Positions 9,730-18,362 of a stretch of DNA of 20,261 nt are shown here, piece by piece. The stretch's first letter is position 1. Each line of letters begins with the position of its first letter. The stretch lies in assembly GCF_001949145.1 (NCBI RefSeq), contig NW_019091704.1:122645-142905 (forward strand), in the 5' to 3' direction. Source of the stretch: Acanthaster planci (lineage: Eukaryota; Echinodermata; Asteroidea; Valvatida; Acanthasteridae). A program made the position numbers and the translations under genes. A model generated the notes under the pieces. That model saw nothing but the letters and a program-made list of their open reading frames with translations. It did no database searches and was not told where the DNA came from.

Positions 9730-10620
9730 CCACACCTAAAATTAATCAATGGCATGATTGGACACACAGAATATGGTAGTAAAGAATTCAAATTTCGAGT
9801 TGCATGACCTGTCGCCATTGCCAGTAGCTTACCAAACTGAATCTACAAGGATGTCCCAATCTGTAATGGCAAAACAAGTTTGCAGAGTCTGCTCAACATC
9901 ATCGTTCCTGACCTTCACACATTTCTTGACAGGTTACACTGTTTTAAGTGTTTGATGTTAATCAGGCATCAGAACAACCATATTGTGATCTGAGAGTCCA
10001 ATACTGGTGCAAGTTACCGCCATAAATACGTGTTTAACACAATAGTAACAGCCATCCAAAATATTCCCTCCTCATGCAGTATTTTCAACACACTGCATGT
10101 AATTGGGCAAAATTCCTTCCAATCTTGAATAAAGTCACCTAGAGTTATTTTAGGTGAGTGCAGTACTTGAGTTTCAAGTGACTGTACTGTTATGTGGACT
10201 AAACGAGTGGCTTCATCAGCATTTGAAGTTGGAGGTTTATATACCAGAAATATATGCATCTGGTTATTAAACTCCAGCAGTATATAATGCGGTCCACATG
10301 CCACACACAAAACTTATATATCCTGGTTAGTGAGGGTAGTTTTTGCTTAGACATTGTTGCACCAAGACTTGTTAATGTAGGCACAAATACCCTTCCCCAC
10401 TGTTTACTAGTATCCATCTCCAAACGATTATAGTGAATAAGTTGAAAGCTATGTCATTTATGTCACTCAGAACATTGGGATTCAGCCATGTCTCCATGAA
10501 ACACAATAGGCTAGATTTTTAATTCAAAATAGTACTTTGTAAGAGCTTGGATTTCATCAGTTGTATTACATATTGAGGGAACATTACCAGCATTTATAGC
10601 AGGCAGTGGCAGCCAGTGTC
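9730..10620 (-). pseudogene. Decayed LINE endonuclease (APE-type) domain
   Basis: The minus-strand frames, read together, resemble the apurinic-endonuclease domain of CR1/L2/Rex-type non-LTR retrotransposons. Visible landmarks in order are an N-terminal Asn..Asp-Glu-Ile region near 10590; SWCNN near 10365; VACGPHYILLEF from about 10307; VYKPP (usual VYIPP) at 10230-10244; GDF (usual GDFN) at 10131-10139; the catalytic-type SDHN at 9982-9993; and a following linker with TDWD near 9865. The coding sequence changes frame several times and contains stops, so it is dead. Neither the RNA-binding ORF1 nor the reverse transcriptase is present. It occupies the loop between the fold-back arms. Its subfamily is inferred from linker wording only. 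Confidence 0.75.
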
Positions 10621-10775
10621 ACAAACACTCTATGCTCTTACTTTGATGTAAAAATGCACTTCACAAGAGTTTCAGGAACAAAGAGTATAATAAACAGCAG
10701 ACTGGTCACCTCTAAGCATGTCTGCAGCATCATTATGTCTTTCGTTTATGCTCTAAATTTAATCAAGAGATTATT

Positions 10776-10804
10776 AGCTGCTTCGGTGTACTGCCGAAGC
10801 AGCT
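10776..10804. other. Perfect hairpin at the inner edge of the right arm
   Basis: AGCTGCTTCGG (10776-10786) and CCGAAGCAGCT (10794-10804) form an 11-bp perfect stem around a 7-base loop, TGTACTG. It sits between the LINE relic and the right arm. The half-site CCGAAGCAGCT occurs again at 14543-14553, beyond the end of the repeat array. It may mark an element end; I know of no defined role. Confidence 0.85.
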
Positions 10805-12605
10805 ATTGCAATTTTGCGAAAGAGGCATTCTTTTTGTCTTTTTTTTTTTTTCTTTTTCTTTTCGTTTGGTTTGTATACTTTTTTCTACCGGTGACTTTAG
10901 TGCTTATGCAACTTTGGATTATCATCAAACTTATACCTATGAAGAACCCCTATGCATAGATGGTCCCAGAAACATGACGTCCGTCATCCAGTGATTTATT
11001 ATCAATTTGTACAATTTATTTTAGCCCATTGACTTCACACACGTTTTTGAGGCTCTATTTTCATACCTTAGTAATCATTGATTGTCGTCAAACTTGCAGC
11101 AAGTACTAACTAGAAAATAAAGATAATAATAAATTATTTATGTCATGATACGTCATCAAATGTTTTATTATTAAATTTTGAATATTTAAATATTCCGTTA
11201 GATTTATAAAAATCCATATAAAATTGGCCCTGGCCTCCCACAACAATCTGTTTGCAGGAAGTGCCAGGATAAAATGGGGTCTTCAATTCATCTCGTGTGG
11301 GTCAAATCACGTGACCCTTCCCTTCCGGTCGAAACCGGAAGTGGTCTTATTGTTTAAAAGTGGTAATAGGTATCGAGTTGTTTTCAATGGTGTTAGTCTG
11401 CTGGGGTATAGTATTTTTTAAATTGTTGAGGACCCTCTAGCGACAGATTACAAATTCCGAAAAATGAATTTTGAATGGATGTCTGTGGCGAAGTTTGTCC
11501 GAATCGCCTGAAAATTGATGTAGATGACCATCTTTACCCAGTCAACACGTGTGTGAAGTTTGGGGCTGATGACGTCATCAGACCGGAAGTTACAATAAAA
11601 ACTTCTTCTTATTCAAAATTTGGTAAAAAATCAACCAAAAGAGATATGAGCGTGAATTGTGCATGAGATGACAGCTAAAATATTGGAGTCAGCTGCATGA
11701 AGTGCATAACTGGTGTACTTTTTCACACACATGAAGCACCGCCGACAAAAACCCCCTGCCTGCAACATAGACGGGCGCACAGTTCGTAGGGCATATACTC
11801 GGGACTTGGCAAAATGCCGACCATGTGCTGCCGAGAGCAGATCGCATTGTATGGAACACCAAAATGTTTAAAATATCTAATCTGTACCTTTTCTGCAATA
11901 AGTATTATGTTTTGTATTGTACATTGTATTGTACATGTCTTATTGGGTTGAAACCTTGCAGGTTGTTAGGAAGGGAAGGTTTACAAACGGAAGTTGACCT
12001 CAGGTGATGGCAATACCATCAGCAGACGAGTCACGTGACATTAAATGGTGCCTCATTTAAAGTACTATATATCCTAAAGTGTATATCCAATTTGGTTCAA
12101 ATCTTGCAGACATCTTGAAAAGGGAGTGCTTAAGAGGAATTTTGACCTCATGTGGTCATTACTTTATCAGGAGACAAGTCACATGACATTAAAGATGCAC
12201 TCTTTAAGGCCCAATATCTCCTGAAGTACATGTTTGATCGTGTTCAAATCTTTCAGATATCTTGAAAAGGGAGTGCTTTAGAGGTATATTGACCTTATGT
12301 GATAATGACATCATGAGGAGACAAGTCACGTGACATTAAATGTGCAGTCTTTAAGGCCCTATATCTCCAGAAGTGCATGTCCGATTGGGATCAGATCTTG
12401 TGGATATCTTGAAAAGGGAGTGTTCTAGAGGAATATTGACCTCATGTGATGATGACGTCATCAAAAGACAAGGCACGTGACATTAAAGGTGCACTCTTGA
12501 AGGCCTCTTGAAGTTGTTCAAATGTACAAAAGAGTGCGAAAAAGCCCTCTGTTTTGATCGCAAACAGACAGATAAGCTCTCAGTTTTTTTTCTTTTCCTT
12601 TTTCA
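10805..12605 (-). mobile_element. Right arm of the fold-back element
   Basis: This arm is the inverted partner of the left arm, collinear from the inner edge (GCATTCTTTTTGTC at about 10825 against GACAAAAAGAATGC at about 9403) to the outer edge at 12562-12581. It contains four units of about 147 bp with TCACGTGA-type cores near 12031, 12179, 12326 and 12473. It also holds a region with no tandem structure (10960-11890) that mirrors 8380-9290. Identity to the left arm looks high but imperfect, with small insertions and deletions, so the inversion is not recent. The same repeat type continues beyond the arm to about 14380 without a left-hand partner. Confidence 0.85.
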
Positions 12606-12864
12606 GACTCTTTGTGACAGGGGACTTAGTTTTATTTATTTGATTGATTTCAAACTTGGTAGACCTTTAGATAGTCATGTCAAGTAGGTCCTAGAAGAAA
12701 TTTGTCATGATGACGTCTCACATGATTTATTTTTGAATTTGAATATTTAATTTTTTTCCGTAGGTTTTGTACACATTTTTCTACTAAATTATCATCTTAC
12801 TTGAATATTGGCATATTTTAAAAGATCTGATGACTTAATATTTAGCAAACCCTCCGACTATTAA
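12606..12864. repeat. Extra fold-back-type unit outside the right arm
   Basis: The sequence GGGGACTTAGT..ATTTCAAACTTGG..CCTAGAAGAAATTTGTCATGATG..TCACATGATTTATTTTTGAA repeats, with divergence, the inner unit of the right arm (about 10880-11060) in the same orientation. It shows that the repeat family extends past the arm proper. The TTAA-type element at 12869 interrupts it and its continuation resumes at 13361. Confidence 0.6.
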
Positions 12865-12868
12865 TTAA

Positions 12869-13360
12869 CCACTTCATGCCGGGGCATTTTTCAATGTTGA
12901 TCATGCTGGGTCGGCACGACTATCATTTTTCCGATTTTCAAAATCCTTCAAAAATTCATCATTTCATTTAACGGTCATTTATAGCCACACAAAGTAATCT
13001 TTAGGCACCACTCTAAGTTGATAGGTGACCTTCATTGACGCCCGAATATTTCAGCCAGGCTTGCAGCCTTGTAAACAGAGTCCAGATTGTGCGGTGTTAT
13101 ATAACTGTCTTTTGTTCACGAACCTGGCTCAGTGCACTGCTGACCTCTTTTCAATAGGGGCCAGATTAGCGTGTAGTGGTGCTCTGTGGCTCATCGCTAC
13201 GGTGGTGGAGCGCTTTTGTCCCCTGTGGTAATCTGCTCGCTCTCAAAGCCCCAAACCCTGGCATAGGGTTTCAAAACAAGACTGGAGTNCCGAGTTTGGA
13301 GACCCCGGCCACCCATATAAACCTTACATCTCCGATCCCGGAGTCCCCGGCAGGAAGTGG
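12869..13360 (+). mobile_element. TTAA-flanked, piggyBac-like non-autonomous element, copy 1
   Basis: A 492-bp element is flanked by TTAA at 12865-12868 and 13361-13364. Its inverted ends are CCACTTCATGCCGGGGC at the left and, inverted, CCACTTCCTGCCGGGGA at the right. Exact TTAA duplication is the hallmark of piggyBac-superfamily transposition, so membership is inferred from target site and ends; no transposase is encoded. It contains one unresolved base (13289). Copies 2 and 3 share its interior, including TGGCTCATCGC and GGGGCCAGATTAGCGTG. Confidence 0.8.
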
Positions 13361-14400
13361 TTAAGGATAATCCAACACCATAATTGTCATGATGAAGTCA
13401 TCACATGATTTATTTTTAAATTTTGATTATTTAATTTTGCTCATATATATACGTCTTCTACATGTTTTTCAACAGGAAGACTGCTTTTGCATTGTTATCG
13501 ATTGACCGACTTTGTGTTAGGGGCACACAATAAGGCCACAAGCTAGAAAAGGTTCCTGTACAAGTTATCATAATGACGTCATCAGCTGACAAGTCACATG
13601 ACATTAAAGGGGCACTCTTTAAAGTGCTATATCTTATGAAGTACATTCCCAATTTGATTGAAACTTCATGTATAGCTCAAAGGAGAAGGGTTTGAGACCA
13701 GAATGGAACTTATGTCATTATGACATCATCTTGGGGAAAGGCATGTGACATTAAAGGGCACTTTTTAAAGTGCTATATCTCAAGAGGTAAATTTCCGATT
13801 TTATTGAAACTTCGTGTATAGCTCAAAGGGGAAGGGTTTTATACCCAAATTGACCTCATGTGATTATGACGTCATCAGGTGACAAGTCACGTGACATTAA
13901 AGGGGCAAGCTTTATAGTGCTATATCTCATGAAGTACATGTCCAATTGAATTGAAACTTTGTATATAGCTCGAAGGGGAAGGGTTTTAGACCGCGACTGA
14001 CCTGATGTGATGATGACATAAATTGGTGCCAAGTCATGTGAAGTACATCTCTAATTTGGTTGAAACTTTGTGTATAGCTCAAGGGCGAAAGGGTTTTGAC
14101 CCAAACTGATCTGATGTGATTTTGATGTCATTGTGTGACATTACATTAATGTGATGTGACATTAATGGGGCACTGTTTAAAGTGCCATTTCTCAATAAGT
14201 ATATGTCTGATTGGGCTTAAACTTTGTGTGTAGCTTGGAGGGCAAGGGTTTTAGACCCAAATTGATCGGTTGACAAGTCACAGGACTTTAAAGGTGCATT
14301 TTATAAAGCCCAATACCTCATGAAGTACATGTCCTATCGGGTTGAACTTTGCAGATAGCCAGAAAGGGAAGGTTTCGAGATGGACATCGATTTCATCGGA
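13361..14400 (-). repeat. Approximately 145-bp tandem array, inverted orientation
   Basis: This carries units of the same family as the arms, in right-arm orientation: GACAAGTCACGTGACATTAAAG, then GTGCTATATCTCATGAAGTACAT, then ATTGAAACTTCGTGTATAGCTC, then AAGGGGAAGGGTTTTAGACCC, then TGATTATGACGTCATCA. Core anchors fall near 13599, 13745, 13891, 14033, 14155 and 14284, so spacing is about 146 bp and shortens in the last, damaged units. The wording TATAGCTCAAAGGG is specific to this block, which suggests local amplification of one variant. TGACGTCA is intact at 13574 and 13867. Confidence 0.85.
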
Positions 14401-15333
14401 TGGTCGTATCATTATATAATAAGTGATGTGAAATGCATCGAGATGACATGGATTGTAAACTTCCCATTGCTTTCCATTTCCTTTCCAAAAATTTCCATTA
14501 TGTAATAATTATATGCACAGATTTTTTTGAAACCCTTTTAAACCGAAGCAGCTCCGTGGTTGTCCACAACCACTGTCTTCTCTCATTCCATTTGTTAATG
14601 TTACGCACAGTGGCAAGCATTGGAAGGGCACTTTCTCTCAAGTGAGGAGAAATTCAAAAGAAAAATCTTAACAAAATAAACATGAACCAAAGTAGCTGAC
14701 AGAAGCTATCCACTTTAGTTTCATTAACCCTAACCATGCTGAACCCAAAATTCACTAGAACATGTCAGTGTATTAAAGGCAGTGCTGATAAAATTACACT
14801 TATACTTGTTACTGGATCATAGGGACAACACATGTTGAAATAACAAATAGTGGCATTATGGGAAAAAGGATGGATCAAGAACCAAATTTTTGGGGAGGGG
14901 GAACTTGTATCAGGGGACCAACCATTCAGAGGTTTATTCATGTAACATTTTATGGCCTCTCTGAGGGGTGAGTAAAGGTACAAAGACTCGCCCTTCTCAC
15001 ATTAATTTCAAGAAAACTAGTTTTGGCTCCTTTTTTCCTTTGGAGGAGGGCCATGACTTTTGTTCCCCCCCCCACTGATCCACTCTCATATGGGGACTGA
15101 AAACATTGGGATGAATTTTGTCTACACATTGTGGTTCTGACTTTCCCAACAAATTGTCCCATTAATGCAGGGAAGGCCTTTATACCCACCTTTGAAGACA
15201 GCAGTCAGCAGTAAAGTCAACAGTCACACTGAAGGGTTTTATCCCCTTCTTTAATTGCAGACCCGGATGTTGAGACAATTCATAACAGTGACATTTATAA
15301 ATTGCATTTTCTTTCTTACCATCATTTTTTCAG

Positions 15334-15387
15334 GGTGAAGTAGGCGTGCAGGGAGATCCAGGACCAGTTGGTGTACCAGGAGAAAAG
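15334..15387 (+). CDS. Collagen triple-helix exon, 54 bp, downstream of the giant intron
   Basis: Eighteen codons make six perfect triplets, GEVGVQGDPGPVGVPGEK, after the acceptor atttttttcAG. The clade B counterpart carries GDPGPLGPPGEK at the same place. The donor is GTTGGA, which keeps GT but departs from the GTRAGT consensus of the neighbouring exons, so splicing here may be weaker. The following intron is the shortest in the window (258 bp), which may compensate by exon/intron definition. Confidence 0.94.
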
Positions 15388-15645
15388 GTTGGACTTTGAT
15401 TCAAATGAGCTCAAGGAATGAAGCCTTGTGGACTGTATTCATGAGGATAAGCAAAACATCCTGTTAGATAATTGTTCTGGAAAATTGAACAAGAAACAAA
15501 AAACCAATGTAGAGCTTATCAAAAGTTGTCAAAAGAATGTCTAAGTATTTGAGAACCACTGAGAGGAGCAGGTATAACAGTCTTCCAAAAAGATGCAATG
15601 GACAAATTCTGTTGTGCTCATTTACAATTCTTTTGTTCTCCTCAG
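15388..15645. other. Collagen intron 6 (258 bp)
   Basis: This is the shortest intron in the window, with a GTTGGA donor and a ctcctcAG acceptor. No repeat or other feature was seen. Confidence 0.9.
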
Positions 15646-15699
15646 GGCCAGATGGGACCTCCTGGGATGCCTGGATACCCCGGGAGAACTGGTGATAAG
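15646..15699 (+). CDS. Collagen triple-helix exon, 54 bp
   Basis: Eighteen codons make six perfect triplets, GQMGPPGMPGYPGRTGDK. The acceptor is gttctcctcAG and the donor is GTAATA. The MPGYPGR core parallels LPGYPGRQ in COL5A1/COL11A1 from memory, again at the expected position in exon order. Confidence 0.95.
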
Positions 15700-17101
15700 G
15701 TAATAATTATTATTCATAAATAACTAAGATTGTTTGGGCATTTGTAGAGTGCCAGTCACATGGCCAGTCTTCACAATGGTTAATAAAGCACCAGCCAGCA
15801 ACAAAAGTGGCCGGTGAACAATGGCACACATGTATTTCTACTCTGTAGTCTGTACTTGGGGCAAATTCACTGTTTCAAAGTGTTTTTATTTTAAACAGAT
15901 CAGGGACATTTGGAACCATTTAAATAACAAGTAGTAATTATAATCTACCTGCCCAAACCTGATATCATCTACTTTCCCCACTTTATTTTTGTTGAGATGT
16001 CACAATGTCAAACTGTTTTATAGCTATTCCTAACTGTCACAAATTCGATTTCAATATGATTTGACATACACCCTTAGGGGGTTTGGGTTAATCATAGAAG
16101 CTAAAATATTTCACTAAAAAAGGTGGGTTTTGAAGCCCGGACAAATTTGGGTGAGGAATATATTGTTTAAAACCTTTTTGAATGAAGTATAACTTAAAAC
16201 CATTAAGAACTGATGTATTCATCTTGATCATACCTTGAAAGTTGAGTTGAAGCACGAGTGAGTGCGCACGTGCATCAAGATAATTAGACACATACACAGC
16301 TGTTTAATGTGCCCCCTGGTTAAAGAGCAAATACCCAAATTGTCAAAGTAAGTCGTTTTTAAAATTCCTAATTGTCAGGTTAAAGTAGATTGTGTATCTA
16401 TGCACTCCATGTCCTCACCTTCAGGTTGGAACATTTTCAGCCTCTATTCACCTGAGCTGGCTTGACACAAATGTTTGAGACTGGCCAAGCGCATATTTAT
16501 TATCTTTATAATTAGTTTGATTATTGTACCAAATACATTTGTTACTACACCCAGGCAATGCAGCCTTATGGGTTTTCTGTAATCTTGTCTCTCAAGTATG
16601 AGCAAAGCTTTTGTCCATTGGGAAATTGTATAGTTTTTCTGCTGACCAACACAACCTTCTCTTATTCCATGTTGCATGGAGGATTGGGGTGTGATCTTTG
16701 GCTATATGGTGTTTTGGGTTTTATTGCCTCTAATCATGCCTTGTATGGGCTTGTTAATAGGTCCGTTGATAGAGTGCAATTACACTATTTCAGAGGTTGT
16801 AGGCCCAAGTTCCACTCCAGTCAATTTCTTGTACATCTAAACTGAAAGTAAGCTTCGTCTAGTCCTTGTGAAATTACATGTACTTGTATTTCACATGTAG
16901 CACTATGCATGTTGGATTGGTTCCTAAATGAGATTTAAATATAATTTTTGAATGTTCCTATTTGTCAGTGGGAAGATGTCTTTTACTTCCTCAGAGGGAA
17001 AGCCATTTATAATATTCTGATACCAGGCTTTTCTGCTATATTAGTGAACATTTAATGAGAATTCGAAGGATTCCCACCTGTATGTTTTCTTTTTCTTTCA
17101 G
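15700..17101. other. Collagen intron 7 (1402 bp)
   Basis: The intron has a GTAATA donor and a tttcttttctttcAG-type acceptor. It is AT-rich with no recognised coding segment. Short open frames at 16088-16297 (minus), 16444-16677 (minus) and 16558-16845 (plus) show no family resemblance and no splice or start context. No mobile element was identified. Confidence 0.8.
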
Positions 17102-17155
17102 GGAGACAATGGGCACTCTGGTAATCCTGGTAAAAGGGGAGAGAAGGGATCTAGG
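17102..17155 (+). CDS. Collagen triple-helix exon, 54 bp
   Basis: Eighteen codons make six perfect triplets, GDNGHSGNPGKRGEKGSR. The acceptor follows a pyrimidine-rich tract (tttctttttctttcAG) and the donor is GTAAGT. The GEKG(S/G)R ending agrees with the clade B exon as recalled. The X and Y positions are poor in proline and rich in polar and charged residues. It is the fifth 54-bp exon in a row. Confidence 0.95.
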
Positions 17156-18263
17156 GTAAGTTGAATTTTAGCAAGTTATTACCGATTTCAAACACTCATC
17201 ACAGATGTTTGAAGATAGGTGTAGTTCATCGTGAAATTGAAACAAATGCTAATAAAATATATGTACAGCATAAATTAACCACTTGCCGCCAGGGTTTCCG
17301 GTACCAGACACATATTCATTATACACGTGGCTGGGGTCTCCGAAATCGGACGAACTGGGCCCTGTAACAAAAGTACTCCGTACTCCGAACAAAAGACCAG
17401 GCTGCTGGGCATTACCAACATTTTTTTACTCTCAATTGGGCAGATAATCCAGCCTTGTTTTGAAACATTATACCAACGGTTTAGGGGATTTAGCGCGAGT
17501 GGATTACTACCGGGAACAAAAGTGCTCCACCACCGCAGTGATGAGCCACACAGTACCACTGCACACTAATCTGGCCCCTATTGAAAAGAGGTCAGCAGTT
17601 TCGTGAACCAAAGAAAATTACGTAAAACTGCAAAATCTGGGCTCTTTTTACAAGGCGGCATGCCTGGCTGAAATACTCCAGCATGAATAGATGTTGTCTG
17701 TCAGATTAGAGTAGAAACCAGACAGTCCTTCATGTAGGTGTAAGTGTCCAGTAAATGAAGATAGAAATTTTAAAGAATTTTGAAAACAGAAAAAAAATGA
17801 TAATTATCCTGCCCCAGCATCATTAACATTGATAACTGCCACCGTCGCGAAGTGGTAAAGATATAAACAAGCCAGTGTCGTGACAATGGATAGAGCATAA
17901 TACTGCCCACATAGGCCTACTACTGGTTCTTTTTAGGACCTCAGAAACTCACAAAAGAGATACTTCCTCCGTGGTGCTGTTCTAATTATGTGAGCCATCA
18001 AATCTCATGAGCAAACAGGACTGCTTGTTCAATTACTTTCCAAAATTTAAAATGATTTATTCCTCAAACAGATGCAACTTGAACTGACAGCTTACATTTG
18101 AATTGACAGAATACAGTGGGCAAAGTCCTTATTTGTCTTTTGCCATCAACATTCTTTCCTGTAAATTGGGCAGTTTATTGTTGTTTCCAAAGTTTTTATA
18201 ACAGGTCAGGTTTCTGCTTTAAGAATCACATAAACTATATTTTATGTTTGATTGTTTCAACAG
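17156..18263. other. Collagen intron 8 (1108 bp) holding a TTAA-type element
   Basis: The intron has a GTAAGT donor and a caacAG acceptor. More than half of it is copy 2 of the TTAA-flanked element. The remaining 0.4 kb (17860-18263) is AT-rich with nothing recognised. Confidence 0.88.
17279..17855 (-). mobile_element. TTAA-type, piggyBac-like element, copy 2 (inverted)
   Basis: The interior matches copy 1 in reverse: GATGAGCCACACAGTACCAC, CACACTAATCTGGCCCCTA, TTGAAAAGAGGTCAGCAG and TTACAAGGCGGCATGCCTGG all have counterparts at about 13060-13190. The left flank is TTAA (17275-17278) followed by CCACTTGCCGCCAGGG; the right end is GCGAAGTGG followed by TAAA, one change from TTAA. At 577 bp it is longer than copy 1, mainly through extra sequence at its left part. 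It is clearly more diverged than copies 1 and 3 are from each other, so it is probably older. Confidence 0.78.
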
Positions 18264-18362
18264 GGACCATCAGGAATTCCAGGTAATGTTGGTGACCGTG
18301 GACCTAGAGGTCAGCGAGGTGAACGAGGTGTGTCAGGAAGCCCAGGAGCAATAGGACCAAAG
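18264..18362 (+). CDS. Collagen triple-helix exon, 99 bp (11 Gly-X-Y), last in window
   Basis: Thirty-three codons make 11 perfect triplets between the acceptor tttcaacAG and the donor GTAAAG. It contains GPRGQRGERG and ends GAIGPK. The clade B counterpart, from memory, contains GPRGQRG and GPRGERG and ends GKPGPK. The GQRGER hexapeptide resembles the integrin-binding GxOGER class but lacks the proline/hydroxyproline at the third position, so no binding claim is made. The next helix exon is not in the remaining 1.9 kb. Confidence 0.95.

Larger units (their letters stand above)
5392..15333. other. Collagen intron 5 (9.9 kb), repeat-filled
   Basis: It is roughly six or more times longer than any other complete intron here. 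Its edges (5392-5956 and about 14400-15333) look unique: one short frame at 5533-5733 and an 8-bp-stem hairpin GTGGTTGT/ACAACCAC near 14556-14573, with no recognised gene. The middle is mobile DNA: the fold-back arms, a pogo-like element, a LINE endonuclease relic, an approximately 146-bp repeat array and a TTAA-type element, each listed separately. Remembered clade B protein order runs straight across it, so it is one intron. Confidence 0.88.
1943..18362 (+). other. Partial clade B-type fibrillar collagen alpha-chain gene (nine internal exons)
   Basis: Nine exons of 99, 45, 99, 54, 54, 54, 54, 54 and 99 bp encode 68 consecutive perfect Gly-X-Y triplets of a major triple helix. Such chains trimerise and are secreted to build extracellular collagen fibrils. 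Every exon begins with a Gly codon, ends after a Y-position codon and has phase-0 introns with AG/GT borders, the signature of fibrillar collagen genes built from 54-bp and 45-bp units. From memory, each exon aligns in order with human COL5A1/COL11A1, for example GLKGDIGLKGDR against GFKGDMGIKGDR and MPGYPGR against LPGYPGR. That points to clade B (types V/XI) rather than clade A (I, II, III). The N-propeptide, early helix, late helix and C-propeptide lie outside the window. A non-vertebrate species has one such gene or few, so I give no symbol. Confidence 0.93.

Noticed and set aside
14433-15189. Several short frames on both strands in the right edge of intron 5
   Set aside because: No family resemblance and no structure beyond a small 8-bp-stem hairpin and homopolymer C and G runs.
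5392-15333. Possibility that further collagen exons hide in the 9.9-kb intron
   Set aside because: I saw no AG-GGN start with a Gly-X-Y run, and the recalled COL5A1 order passes directly from the exon at 5338 to the one at 15334.
13176-17559. Short frames starting MVLCGSSLRWWS seen in copies 1 and 2 of the TTAA-type element
   Set aside because: The shared peptide reflects DNA homology of the two element copies; frames are short, diverge by indels and lack any transposase motif.
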